DNA from: Hormiphora californensis
Taxonomy: Eukaryota > Ctenophora > Tentaculata > Cydippida > Pleurobrachiidae
Reading direction: 5' to 3'
NCBI GenBank assembly: GCA_020137815.1
Contig: CM035358.1
Coordinates: 5,359,488-5,423,487 of the forward strand
DNA length: 64,000 bases
Shown here: piece by piece, positions 1 through 13,200 of the stretch
How the letters are laid out: the number at the start of each line of letters is the position of its first letter
How positions within the stretch are numbered: the stretch's first letter is position 1
Notes under the pieces: model-generated
The model's input: the letters and a program-made list of their open reading frames with translations, nothing else
The model's database searches: none
Told to the model about the DNA's origin: nothing
Translations under genes and position numbers: made by a program

Positions 1-3000
1 ACCTGATGAGACTACAGTTGATGCTGGTTCTGATATTTCCCTATCCTGTGTCTACACTGAGGTCGGTATGCAGCCAACTGTATCCTGGTACGAGGTTACT
101 GACTCCGGTGATGTCATGTTGAACTCGAGTCTGTTCACCTACGGAAGTGGTGTTTCCGAGTTCACAATCGCAAGTGCAACTAAGGAAAATAACGGTGAAA
201 CTTACTTCTGTTCCTTCGAATACACCGTAGAAGGAGTTACTGAATCGTTCAATACTTCCTCCGAGCCCGTTTATGTTAGAGGTTAGTAAAAAGCAGAGGT
301 TCCATAGTGATTCTAATTTTTCGCGAATAACACCCCTCATACCATTACCAAGAAACTCTCAAATGTCAAATCCCCTAACACCCTCTATCCCCTCTATCAG
401 ACATCGAGACGGACACAAACGAAATCCGAGTCATCAGAACAGAAGACTCTGTTGTTCTGGCGTGTACCGTTTACGGTGATTCATCCATTGGTGTCGACTG
501 GACATACAACAGTAGTGATACGATCGACTGGGCCACATCGGACAGCTACAACTCCACCGACTACAGTCTAACCAGTTATATCGATATATCGAGTGTTGAT
601 TATGCGGACGATGGAAACTATACCTGTGCTCACAACCAAAACAGTGCCCTGGAGTTGGACTTCACCTTGGATGTCTACAGTAAGTCTTTGCTAAGTATTA
701 TACCTTGTTTCCCATTTCTTCAACACAAATCTTTCATCGAAACAATTCAAACTCTTTCAAGACTTCATGATATGACAGTGCCCCACCCAAATAGTCTGTT
801 GATATGACTATTTTGGGTGGGCAATTGTGTGTACTTCATGTATATCATCCACACAAATAAATTGGCTGAGAAACTTGCCCCGGATGCATGGCTGAACCCA
901 TTGAATCGCTGAAATATATTGAATTTTATTACAATAAATTGGCTGAGAAAGTTTTTTGTTTACAATTTCCATAAAAACCACAAAACCGCTAATGCATGGC
1001 TGAAACCATCAAATCGCTGAAATATGTTTAATTTTATTTCAATAAATTGGCTGAGAAAATTGTTTTTACAAAATCTATAAAAACCATTTGACCGCTGATG
1101 CATGGCTGAACCCATTTAACTCGCTGAAATTCTGTTTATTGTTCCACTTGTTTTGTTGCAAAAGAGGAACATATTTCCCAAAACCGAAACTAATACTGGA
1201 CGCTAGTCTTTGTGCCCCATTCCGGCCGGGCACAAAGCTGCAATCTACAAAGCATTCGGGAATCGGGGGGAAAAGCCCTAAACCTCGGCTGAGAAACCTG
1301 CATGGCTGTTGTACTATCGCGCACTAATATACTGTGTAAACTATATTACTCTGCTGTTTTTTTTTTGTTCAACTCCCAGGGCTGTTTTGTGTTGCATGCC
1401 ATATAATGATACACCTGCTGATACTCCATTGAACTGAATTAGCCTCCATGGTTATCCCTCCTTTTGTCTGCCTCAGATCACTACCTTCTTTGAAAAGTGT
1501 GATGCCAATCGAGAGATGATTTAATTGAAATCTTTCCGCTGTAGCTGCTGATAAACCCCCCATTCAAACTGCTAACTTATATTGATATTATATACCCCCG
1601 CTGACATGGCTGATAGATGTTCGACACGTGTTCCCATCCGCTCACAAAGCTTTGCAACCTTAAGTAACGCAGCACCCAACTCTCAAAATGTAAGGTAAAC
1701 TAGTAAACAACTACAGTCCTGTCGACAACTACACTTCAAATCTCAGAATTTCAAATTTTCGGTTCAAATGTGTAGACTACTAAAATTGAAACTGCTGGGG
1801 AGGGTTGGCACTTCTCATAACCCACCTGGGCAGCCACCAGAGGTCCAAAACCACTCAAAAAGGTCAAAAAATCAATTTTCGATTTGAGGAAAACGACCGG
1901 CATCACGAGATTCCTCGTCAAATTCTAAGCATCCTCGTATAATTCTAGCTCACCAATTCAAACCAGTTCGGAGAAATGAGCGATGAAAGAAGCAAAAAGT
2001 GAACAATATTATGGGAGTAAGGGCTCAACTGGCTAAAAATAGATGACTGAATTCCTGTGTTTAGTCTATTATAACAATCTCACTTTGCGCTCTCTCTTTT
2101 CTGATCTTGGAAGGGGGAAAAGGGGAAGTGCAGAAAAGAGAGAGCGCAAAGTGAGATTGTTACAATAGACTAAACACAGGAATTCAGTCATCTATTTTTA
2201 GCCAGTTGAGCCCTTACTCCCATAATATTGTTCACTTTTTGCTTCTTTCATCGCTCATTTCTCCGAACTGGTTTGAATTGGTGAGCTAGAATTATACGAG
2301 GATGCTTAAAATTTGACGAGGAATCTCGTGATGCCGGTCGTTTTCCTCAAATCGAAAATTGATTTTTTGACCTTTTTGAGTGGTTTTGGACCTCTGGTGG
2401 CTGCCCAGGTGGGTTATGAGAAGTGCCAACCCTCCCCAGCAGTTTCAATTTTAGTAGTCTACACATTTGAACCGAAAATTTGAAATTCTGAGATTTGAAG
2501 TGTAGTTGTCGACAGGACTGCTATGATAAATTACAATACTTGAGACTTAGTCAGCTCATTTCTTCAGACGTGTCCATGGATGACGGCTTCCTGAAAAATG
2601 GTGATTCCCTTTCCCTGACGTGCCAGTTGACTGGTTTGGACAGTTCCATTACCTTTACTTGGTTCGACAGCAGTGGAAATTCGGGTTATAGCGCCTCCGA
2701 TTCTTCCGACTCAAGTGTCCTGGAAGTGTCTCCAACTTCAGACGAGACCTATACCTGTAACGTTGTTAGCGATGCTGATTCTGATGATGCATCAAACACT
2801 ACTGCAGCCGTGGAAGTTTATGGTTAGTCAAATTCTGGTCATTTCAGTATTATGTCAGATATCTTGCCATTCGTAAATTATACCGATTGCTGCTTTTCAG
2901 AAATCACTGCCGATGATCTATCTGTTGTTTTGGGAGAGAACGCCACCATTTCTTGCGTGGTGACTGGTATTTCGTCCGACGTTACAATCGTATTCAACGA

Positions 3001-6000
3001 TGGAACAGATGATCTTAGCACGGAGGCAGGTGTTTACACTGTTGACTCTGGCACCTTTAGTAGTGGGGATACCAACAAAACAGCTACCTTGACAGTTATT
3101 GAGATCGCTGAAGATGCAACCTTTACATGCAAAGTCAGCTCTCCCGATCATTCCAGCTCTCCAACTGGATCGGAGGAACAAACCATCACTGTTTACGATG
3201 TGACCCTTACTCCCGGTGGAAGCATTATCGAGGCTGAAGAGGACATCACGTTCACGTGTGTGGCCGTCGGAGATAGCAGCATCAGTCTGGAATGGTATAA
3301 TTCTGATGGAACCGATCTGACATCTAGTGCTGTACAGGGCTCTTACAACAGTTCTGCGAAAACTATAACGAGCACTTTAACTCTGTCAGAAGTAACTGTA
3401 TCCAATTCTTCAATATACACTTGTCGATTGGACTTTACCACCGATTCCATTGATAAGACAAACCAGCTTGATGTTGTTGGTAAGTGTTTCAAGATTTTCA
3501 CACCCATTGCTACTTGGATACTGAATAGAAATGTTATTCGACTCTAATCTTTCAAATTTAATGCAATCCCTTCGTTTTAGACCTTGTTGGACCTGATAAG
3601 ACGACTGTGAACGCTGGGTCTGATGCGACATTGTCCTGCACTTACACTGAAATCAGTGGCCAGCCAACTGTCAGTTGGTACGAAACCACTGACTCTGGCG
3701 ACGTTGTAGTAAACTCTGGTCTGTTTACTTCTACTGGTGGTGTCTCAGAACTGACTATCTCCAACGCAAGCAAGACTGACAACGGTGAAACGTACTTCTG
3801 CTCCTTCTCTTACACTATTGATGGAGTAACCGAATCTTTCAACACTTCCTCAGAGTCTCTTTATGTCAGAGGTAACCAATCGCCTTTGGAATATATTCTG
3901 TCTTGAAATCATCTCAGGACAACCTATCCTTTACTTGACTATCCTTTTCAGATATTGAATCGGACACAAATGCCATTCGAGTGATTCAGTTCGGAGATTC
4001 TGTTGTTCTGGAGTGTACTGTTTATGGTGACTCTTCCATTGGTATTGACTGGACTTTCGATGGTTCTTCATACACATCCTCTGTCGAGGTTTCATCTTAC
4101 GACAGTGCAATGTATTGCCTGAAGAGCAATGTTACTCTGAGCAGTGTGGACGATATTGATGATGGAAACTACACTTGTGCTCATAGCCAAGATTCTTCTC
4201 TCGACTTTGACTTCACCTTGGACGTATACAGTAAGTGTAAATGTCATCTGTGTACTATTTTTAAGACGCAGTTCAGAACCACTGGTGCATTACTTACTAT
4301 GACTTCAAAATAATAAAAAAACTATTTCCTTTCTTCAGACGTGTCCATGGATGACGGCTTCCTGAAGAACGGTGATTCTCTTTCCCTGACGTGCCAGTTG
4401 ACTGGTTTGGACAGTTCCGTTACCTTTACTTGGTTCGACAGCACCGGAAATTCGGGTTATAGCGCCTCCGATTCTTCCGACTCAAGTGTCCTGGAAGTGT
4501 CTCCAACTTCAGACGAGACCTATACCTGTAACGTTGTTAGCGATGCTGATTCTGATGATGCATCAAACACTACTGCAGCCGTGGAAGTTTATGGTTAGTC
4601 AAATTCTGGTCATTTCAGTATTGTCAGATATCTTGCCATTCGTAAATTATACTAATTGCTGCTTTTCAGAAATCACTGCTGATGATCTCTCTGTCGTTTT
4701 GGGAGAGAACGCCACCATTTCTTGCGTGGTGACTGGTATTTCGTCCGACGTTACAATCGTGTTCAACGATGGAACAGATGATCTTAGCACGGAGGCAGGT
4801 GTTTACACTGTTGACTCTGGCACCTTTAGTAGTGGGGATACCAACAAAACAGCTACCTTGACAGTTATTGAGATCGCTGAAGATGCAACCTTTACCTGCA
4901 AAGTCAGCTCTCCCGATCATTCCAGCTCTCCAACTGGATCGGAGGAACAAACCATCACTGTTTACGATGTGACCCTTACTCCCGGTGGAAGCATTATCGA
5001 GGCTGAAGAGGACATCACGTTCACGTGTGTGGCCGTCGGAGATAGCAGCATCAGTCTGGAATGGTATAATTCTGATGGAACCGATCTGACATCTAGTGCT
5101 GTACAGGGCTCTTACAACAGTTCTGCGAAAACTATAACGAGCACTTTAACTCTGTCAGAAGTAACTGTATCCAATTCTTCAATATACACTTGTCGATTGG
5201 ACTTTACCACCGATTCCATTGATAAGACAAACCAGCTTGATGTTGTTGGTAAGTGTTTCAAGATTTGCACACCCATTGCTACTTGGATACTGAATAGAAA
5301 TGTTATTCGACTCAAATCTTTCAAATTTAATGCAATCCCTTCGTTTTAGACCTTGTTGGACCTGATAAGACGACCGTGAATGCTGGGTCTGATGCGACAT
5401 TGTCCTGCACTTACACTGAAATCAGTGGCCAGCCAACTGTCAGTTGGTACGAAACCACTGACTCTGGCGACGTTGTAGTAAACTCTGGTCTGTTTACTTC
5501 TACTGGTGGTGTCTCAGAACTGACTATCTCCAACGCAAGCAAGACTGACAACGGTGAAACGTACTTCTGCTCCTTCTCTTACACTATTGATGGAGTAACC
5601 GAATCTTTCAACACTTCCTCAGAGTCTCTTTATGTCAGAGGTAACCAATCGCCTTTGGAATATATTCTGTCTTGAAATCATTTCAGGACAACCTATCCTT
5701 TACTTGACTATCCTTTTCAGATATTGAATCGGACACAAATGCCATTCGAGTGATTCAGTTCGGAGATTCTGTTGTTCTGGAGTGTACTGTTTATGGTGAC
5801 TCTTCCATTGGTATTGACTGGACTTTCGATGGTTCTTCATACACATCCTCTGTCGAGGCTTCATCTTACGACAGTGCAATGTATTGCCTGAAGAGCAATG
5901 TTACTCTGAGCAGTGTGGACGATATTGATGATGGAAACTACACTTGTGCTCATAGCCAAGATTCTTCTCTCGACTTTGACTTCACCTTGGACGTATACAG

Positions 6001-9000
6001 TAAGTGTAAATGTCATCTGTGTACTATTTTTAAGACGTAGTTCAGAACCACTGGTGCTTGACTTACTATGAGTTCAAAATAATAAAAAACTGTTTCCTTT
6101 CTTCAGACGTGTCCATGGATGACGGCTTCCTGAAGAACGGTGATTCTCTTTCCCTGACGTGCCAGTTGACTGGTTTGGACAGTTCCGTTACCTTTACTTG
6201 GTTCGACAGCAGCGGAAATTCGGGTTATAGCGCCTCCGATTCTTCCGACTCAAGTGTCCTGGAAGTGTCTCCAACTTCAGACGAGACCTATACCTGTAAC
6301 GTTGTTAGCGATGCTGATTCTGATGATGCATCAAACACTACTGCAGCCGTGGAAGTTTATGGTTAGTCAAATTCTAGTAATTTCAGTTTTATCAGATCTC
6401 GTCATTGGTAAATTATACTAATTGCTGCTTTTCAGAAATCACTGCCGATGATCTATCTGTTGTACTGGGAGAGAACGCCACCATTTCTTGCGTGGTGACT
6501 GGTATTTCGTCCGACGTTACAATCGTGTTCAACGATGGAACAGATGATCTTAGCACGGAGGCAGGTGTTTACACTGTTGACTCTGGCACCTTTAGTAGTG
6601 GGGATACCAACAAAACAGCTACCTTGACAGTTATTGAGATCGCTGAAGATGCAACCTTTACCTGCAAAGTCAGCTCTCCCGATCATTCCAGCTCTCCAAC
6701 TGGATCGGAGGAACAAACCATCACTGTTTACGATGTGACCCTTACTCCCGGTGGAAGCATTATCGAGGCTGAAGAGGACATCACGTTCACGTGTGTGGCC
6801 GTCGGAGATAGCAGCATCAGTCTGGAATGGTATGATTCTGATGGAACCGATCTGACATCTAGTGCTGTACAGGGCTCTTACAACAGTTCTGCGAAAACTA
6901 TAACGAGCACTTTAACTCTGTCAGAAGTAACTGTATCCAATTCTTCAATATACACTTGTCGATTGGACTTTACCACCGATTCCATTGATAAGACAAACCA
7001 GCTTGATGTTGTTGGTAAGTGTTTCAAGATTTTCACACCCATTGCTACTTGGATACTGAATAGAAATGTTATTCGACTCAAATCTTTCAAATTTAATGCA
7101 ATCCCTTCGTTTTAGACCTTGTTGGACCTGATAAGACGACCGTGAATGCTGGGTCTGATGCGACATTGTCCTGCACTTACACTGAAATCAGTGGCCAGCC
7201 AACTGTCAGTTGGTACGAAACCACTGACTCTGGCGAAGTTGTAGTAGACTCTGGTCTGTTTATTTCTACTGGTGGTGTCTCAGAACTGACTATCTCCAAC
7301 GCAAACAAGACTGATAACGGTGAAACGTACTTCTGCTCCTTCTCTTACACTATTGATGGAGTAACCGAATCTTTCAACACTTCCTCAGAGTCTCTTTATG
7401 TCAGAGGTAACCAATCGCCTTTGGAATATATTCTGCCTTGAAATCATTTCAGGACAACCTATCCTTAACTTGACTATCCTTTTCAGATATTGAATCGGAC
7501 ACAAATGCCATTCGAGTGATTCAGTTCGGAGATTCTGTTGTTCTGGAGTGTACTGTTTATGGTGACTCTTCCATTGGTATTGACTGGACTTTCGATGGTT
7601 CTTCATACACATCCTCTGTCGAAGCTTCATCTTACGACAGTGCAATGTACTGCCTGAAGAGCAACATTACTCTTAGCAGTGCAAATGATGTAGACGATGG
7701 AAGTTACAGTTGTGCTCACAGCCAAGATTCCTCCTTGGAGTACGAATTCAATATCGATGTTTACAGTAAGTGTCTCCAGAATATTTTTTCCAGTGAGCTG
7801 TCTGGTGTTCTAATACTGTAGAATGCTTGAACCGGGGATTGGGAGAGCTGAACTGTTGTGACAAGTGAAACAATTGGTTTTACAAAATCTTTGTAAAACC
7901 TTGTTTCACTTGTCACAACGTGTTCTAGTACTCCATGTTTTATATTAAAATTCTAAATTTTACTGTCAGGGCATCGGCCTGACCTTAGGTATATTCTCTT
8001 TTTGCGCGAGAACCGCGGTCAGAGCTTTGACCTTGCAGAAATTTTACTTACTTTGGGAAAATAGTATCAAATTTTTTCATCTGAACATTTGATTTTTTAA
8101 AGGTTCAAAAGTTCAGATAGAGCCATAGTGATATCCTTCACCAAATGATAATTTTCCCTTTCATACTAACATCACTGCCACATATTATCATTTCGCTGCT
8201 ACCTCTTCTTCTCATTTCATATTCTAACACCTCCATATATGTGCGACATTGTACAGGGTGTTCATTTTGGATCTTTACAAGCGTTGGGCCTCACCCAGAA
8301 AAAAGTTGACAAAATTAGGTCATGAAACTTCATACTTGGACTATGCTATACCCTCATTCAAGGTTCCTGGGGTTTTTGGAGCTTTAGGACCTTGGGAAGT
8401 GTGTTTTTGGCATCAAAACTACCAGAAGGAATTTTTTCTGGTGCTGAAACTTTGCTAAAATGTTTTTTGGGTATTTTCTATTATATGTCAATCCTAAAGT
8501 TTCATAGAGATTGGAAGTGTTTTTCAGACTCAAAATTTCGATAAAAGTGGCTGGAAAGACTCAATTTTATTCGTTTTTGAGCAGTTTTCGAGCCTTTCCA
8601 GCCACTTTTATCGAAATTTTGAGTCCGAAAAACACATCCAATCTCTATGAAACTTTAGGATTGAAATAGAAAATACCCAAAAAACATTTTAGCAAAGTCT
8701 CAGCACCAGCAAAAAAATTCCTTCTGGTAGTTTTGATGCCAAAAACACACTTCCCGGGGTGCTAGAGCTCCAAAAACCCCAGGAACCTTGAATGAGGGTA
8801 TAGAATGGTCCAAGTATGAAGTTTCATGACCTGATCTTGTCAACTTTTTTCTGGGTGAAGGCCAACGCTTGTAAAGATCCAAAATGAACACCCTGTAGAT
8901 ATGTAGTATTATTTCTACTGAACACTTCAATACTTCTTATTTCATATTCTAACAGTAACACCCCCTCTCTCTCCACAATAGTATCTCTAAATACTTCATT

Positions 9001-9785
9001 ACTTCTTATTTCATATTCTAACAGTAACACCCCCCCCCCTCTCTCTCCACAGACCTGACAACGACCTCTCTATACCACGAGAATGGTACAGACACAACCA
9101 TCACCTGCACTGTGTCCGGGCTGGACAGCCAAGTTATGATGGTGTGGTATAATTCCACCAATAACATCATTGCCAGCACCTACACCAATACAAGCGGAGA
9201 CTTTGAGGTTACAATCTCGCCAGACAGTGATGAAGATTTCACTTGTTTCTTACAAAACTGGGATGGTGATCGAGATGATGAGAGCAATGTGACGGCTTCT
9301 ATTGATGTCTTTGGTAAGTTGTCTGTTTCTTTGTGTTTTTGTGTTTGTCTGTTTATCTGTTTGTTTGTTTGTTTGATCCCTGCTAACCCTCCCACCCTCT
9401 CTCCAGAAATCGACCTCTCCTCCGACGTGTACACCAGCCAATCTGGCTCTACCTTCACTATCTCTTGTGATGTTGTTGGCTCCACCGCCTCCTACCAGGA
9501 CTGGTACAAAGTCACCGACTCCTCCTACTCTCTCTCCGCCTCGAGTGACCTTGAGTTCGCCTCACCCCTCACTGATGACATGTATGGATCTTACTTCTGT
9601 AACATCTCCATGGGAAGTCAGATGTTCAAAAGTGAAAGTGTGGATGTTTATGTTAGAAGTAAGTAACTTAACAAAAACGGGAAACTTCCAGTTTTTTTCT
9701 CTTTAGCTCAAATTTTGGAACAAGGTTTTTGATATTTTCTGCTGTCTCACATTGTCAATTCTGTCTCTCGCCAGATGATTTTTAG
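1..9785 (+). CDS. Multi-Ig-domain cell-surface or secreted protein, 5' end outside window
   Basis: Exons read from splice sites and phase: 1-281 (its acceptor lies just before the window), 401-679, 2568-2822, 2901-3479, 3581-3871, 3952-4230, 4339-4593, 4670-5248, 5350-5640, 5721-5999, 6107-6361, 6436-7014, 7116-7406, 7487-7765, 9053-9313, 9407-9658, 9775-9785. Nearly all junctions are phase 1, as usual for Ig exons. Each exon encodes one Ig domain, except the 579-nt exons which encode two, so about 19 domains are visible, with the usual Cys, Trp and YxC pattern (e.g. LSCTYT, VSWYE, ETYFCSF, GNYTCAH) and many N-glycosylation sequons. The last exon adds only N-D-F and a stop, so no membrane helix is seen and this form would be secreted. 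Because the exon at 9407 also ends in phase 1, it could alternatively splice to the downstream gene's phase-1 exon at 10435. Function not known; such proteins act in adhesion, recognition or immunity. Start codon and signal peptide are not in the window. Confidence 0.8.
781..822. repeat. Short hairpin in intron
   Basis: Inverted arms of about 13 bases (CCCACCCAAATAG and its complement) are separated by about 13 bases. It lies in the 1.9-kb intron between the exons ending at 679 and starting at 2568. No function is evident. Confidence 0.6.
858..1145 (+). repeat. Imperfect ~100-bp tandem repeats in intron
   Basis: Three copies of a block beginning AATAAATTGGCTGAGAAA and containing GATGCATGGCTGAACCCAT followed by ATCGCTGAAAT. 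Copies start near 858, 933 and 1040. The rest of the intron from about 1145 to 1713 shows no coding signal or recognised element. Confidence 0.7.
1714..2520. mobile_element. Foldback (hairpin) DNA element, ~390-bp arms
   Basis: Arms 1714-2103 and 2131-2520 are near-perfect inverted copies with a 27-base loop. The termini read CAGTCCTGTCGACAACTACA. It is flanked by CTA on both sides, a possible 3-bp target duplication as made by PIF/Harbinger-type elements, but three bases are weak evidence. No coding sequence. It sits in the intron before the exon at 2568, so pre-mRNA of this gene would contain a long double-stranded stem. Confidence 0.85.
2568..7765 (+). repeat. Three tandem 1.77-kb units of Ig exons with their introns
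   Basis: The exon series 255-579-291-279 nt occurs three times, starting at 2568, 4339 and 6107 (spacing 1771 and 1768). Exons and the short introns between them are nearly identical by eye; for example the 579-nt exons at 2901, 4670 and 6436 differ at a handful of bases. Each unit encodes five Ig domains. Exons 1 and 2 (1-679) are an older, more diverged copy of the 291-279 half. The third unit diverges abruptly near 7665, marking a likely recombination edge. This indicates very recent unequal exchange or gene conversion, so copy number may vary between alleles. Confidence 0.92.
7854..7919. repeat. Perfect hairpin in intron
   Basis: Arms of about 29 bases around GTTGTGACAAGTGAAACAA and its complement, in the 1.3-kb intron after the exon ending at 7765. 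Probably a minute MITE; no clear target duplication seen. Confidence 0.6.
8254..8895. mobile_element. Tc1/mariner-like foldback MITE with TA duplication
   Basis: Inverted arms of about 305 bases (8254-8560 and 8592-8895), termini CAGGGTGTTCATTTTGG, flanked by TA on both sides (8252-8253, 8896-8897). CAGGGTG-type termini plus TA fit the IS630-Tc1-mariner superfamily. The arms contain open frames in both directions, but these are mirror images of one sequence and have no domain content, so they are not genes. Confidence 0.8.
8925..9052 (+). repeat. Duplicated intron 3' end (branchpoint, pyrimidine tract, acceptor region)
   Basis: A block of roughly 75 bp containing CATATTCTAACAGTAACACC and a CTCTCTCCACA tract occurs twice in tandem just before the exon at 9053. 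The downstream copy provides the used acceptor (CCACAG); the upstream copy has CCACAATAG. CTAAC matches a branchpoint. Confidence 0.75.
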
Positions 9786-10234
9786 TTTTCTCCCTGGTCA
9801 GATCCCAATCGTGATATATATATGTATCATCTTGCTTGTGTTCTAGAACGGTCATGAAGGCTAGGAAACTAGGATCAGAATTAAACTAGGATGGCTCATA
9901 CCAATTGAGAGCTTTTAGTCTCTCTCCATCTCCTGGAATGTAAATTCCTCTTTATCCCAACCCCCGAACTTTTCTCGTCGCTTCAATTTGTCACACACTC
10001 TTCTTCTCTTCTGTTGATTTAAGAGCGGAGTAACTGCTCTGAATATCGTCCCCACCACTTCCTTGTTTAGGGCCCGGCCAGATATCTGGCTGGTATTATC
10101 AAAACAAAACATCTGCAACTTAGTATCTGTGTCCCCTGTATTGCTACTATATCTTACGTCATATCCCTCTTTGATCTTCATCACATCATTTCTATTTGTT
10201 TTCACGGCTTAACAGCAGTTATGCACCTATAAAC
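9786..10234. other. Spacer between the two Ig genes
   Basis: About 450 bases between the NDF-stop exon and the next signal-peptide exon. It would have to hold the 3' UTR of the first gene and the promoter of the second. I see no canonical AATAAA, only AATTAAA near 9880, and no clear TATA box. Confidence 0.4.
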
Positions 10235-13200
10235 ATGCTTTTCAATTACTGTATTCTATTATCGGTCCTTATTGCCTTGGTTGACTCACAAGGTATGGTT
10301 ACCATAGTTCTAGGCTGCAATGTTAACATGGTGCAATGTTAACATGGTCCCATCTTAGCATTCCTTTAGTAACATGGTAACCATAGTTACAATGTTAGCA
10401 CGGTCCTTTAACCATATATATCCCTCTCTTACAGCTTTGGAGGTTAACAGCTCAGTCGTGGTTAACACTGACACCGACTCCTCCGTTACCCTCACCTGTT
10501 ACTTCTACGGAGATAACGATAACATCCAGAACATCACCTGGTCCAATGGCAATGGAGATATTGTGCAATCGGGAACGGTTAGTTGAGGGGGGTTTATTGG
10601 GATATTGTGTAATCGGGAACGGTTAGTTCTTAGTTCACTTCTCCTCCCCACTTATCTTGGTTACTAAGTTACCTCACTAACCCACGTCTTCTCCACCCCA
10701 CTAACCCACGTGTTCTCCACCCAACTAACCCACGTCTTCTCCACCCCACTAACCCACGTCTTCTCCACCCCACTAACCCACGTCTTCTCCACCCCACTAA
10801 ACTACCCACTAACCCACCTCATCCCTACCAGTCCACAAGTTACAAGATTGAGTCGGACTACTTCATGGCCTACTATGAGATTAGCGGTCTGGACCCTGAG
10901 ACAAGTGGACAGAACTACACCGTTGAGTTTGAGTTCACCAGTGGTCCTGATATTTCCGAAGTTATTGAGCTGGTTATGGTCGGTAAGTTAACCATGGTAA
11001 CCATGGTAACACATGAATTCAATGAATTTTGTAACTATGTAATAGTAACAATAGCATGGTTGGTAACAATAGTATTTAGTAACCATGGTAACACATTGTC
11101 TCGGTGAACAATGTTTGGTGTGGACAATTCTGAAACTGTATGTTTGCTCAAAATATCTCGGTAAAATCACCATGGTAACACCCTTCTCCCCTAGATATCC
11201 CTGACTTTGCCAGCATCACCTACGACGATTCCCTCACCCTCGACTACTACGGTACATTCGAGCCTACCATAACATGGATGGTTAACGACAGTTCTTACAC
11301 CGATTTCTCCTGGGCCTCATCCAACACTCTCTCAAGTTGGGACGGAGATAGTTCCGTTTACAGCCTAAACTTCACATTTACCGTGGGTGATGGACCATTT
11401 GAGATTTATGCAAATGTCACTTTGGACGCCGTTTCGGATTGGAGTTATACCACAAACACGAGCATGGTCTACTACCGTGGTGTGGAGAATAATGTGACTA
11501 GTGCCACCCTGTACGACGCTGATTTCCCTTACTCTATCACGTGTTCTGCGTACGGAGAGGATGCGGATATTGTATCTTTCATGTGGTTTGCAGGTATGAG
11601 AAACAATCCTGTACCACCCGCTCAACCCTCCTCCCCTCCCCAACCTACTCGATATACCACACACCCCATCGTTTAAAAGCTCTCACCCCCTCTCGATACA
11701 ACCCCATACCCTCTATTACAATGTACCCCCTGCAGGAAATGAGAAACTGACAAATGATAGCGACTACGTTGAAATCACCACATCCACCTCTGGATACTAC
11801 TACAACAGTACCTTAGAAATGACAGAGAACTGGTATGTCTTCAGCCGGGAGATCAAGTGTAGGGCCGACTGGGACACACCCTCCAATGCGATTCAAGCAT
11901 TTGCATACAGTGACATCAACGCCATTGGATCGTACATGGATAGCGTTAGCTTTAGTAATGGCGATAATAACGGAATTATGGATTGTATTGTTTGGGGTGA
12001 TGATGCCCCATACAGTGTATCTTGGTCACAGGATGGAAGTTCCCTGGAGACTGTCGCTGATACGGTAAGATATATAGTTCTTGGTTTTGGTCGGACCCCG
12101 ATATACCGGGACTAGGACCGGTAAATTAGGGTTTGATTGTACTATAACCCTATAGCTGTTGATATAAATGTTTGCCTAGCTAGACTGTGTTTGAACTGTG
12201 TTTGAACGGATCAAAACACATTAACTGTGAGGTAGCTGGGCCACTAACCATGCTATCTAACCACTATCGAATCGCCATCTAACCACTTTTACCCCACAGA
12301 GAACAGTCAGCAATGTGACGAGTGGCAACAAGCACACCTTCACTCTGTCAATCCTTGATATGAACTATGGGGACCAGGGCAATTACACCTGTACAGTCGA
12401 GTTTACTGATGGTGGCACTACTGCTACTCATGTAACCGATCTCTTCCGAGTTTGTAAGTTTCCATGGTGATATATTAGAGTTATTGGATATTTGGTGAGT
12501 TACAGTGGGGAACTATTTCTCTCTCTTTTCCTATCCCCCACACGGAGAAACCTGCTTTCACCATGTGAATTACTGCACAAAACAAGGTGATTCTCCAGGT
12601 GAATTACTGCACAAAACAAGGTGATTCACCAGGTGAATTACTGCACAAAACAAGGTGATTCACCAGGTGAATTATTGCACAAAACAAGATGATTCTCCAG
12701 GAGAATCACTAGGGTTTTCACATCTCTCTCCATAACTCTCCTCTCCCCCTCTCTCCCTAACTCTCCTCTCCTCCTCTCTCCCTAACTCTCCTCTCCCCCT
12801 CCAGCTCCCTAACTCTCCTCTCCCCCTTCAGCTGCCTCCTTCTCTCCCTAACTCTCATCTCCATTCTCCCTCTCTCTCCCTAACTCCTCTCCCTCTCCCT
12901 AACTCTCCTCTCCCCCCTTCAGCTGCCTCCTTCTCCCCTGATTCCCCATACTTTGTCCACGATGGACAGGTCACCTTTACCTGCGTCTACACGGGAGTCA
13001 ATGAGCCCTACAACGTCAACTGGTATATGGTACGTTATTCTTTTTTAACGATAAAAGGGTCTATTTAGAGCGGGGAAAATAATCAGATCAGAGCTACGCT
13101 ATCTATTACCTCCTGCCATCAAATTCATTTCACACACGTACACATGACGTGATCTTTATCTTATTCACGCGTGGTTATCAGTTACGTAGTCATGTTCCAA

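Noticed and set aside
8254-8895. Pair of similar peptides on opposite strands (KLTxxGHETSYLDxxIPSF)
   Set aside because: The two are mirror copies in the arms of a foldback MITE, not a conserved gene.
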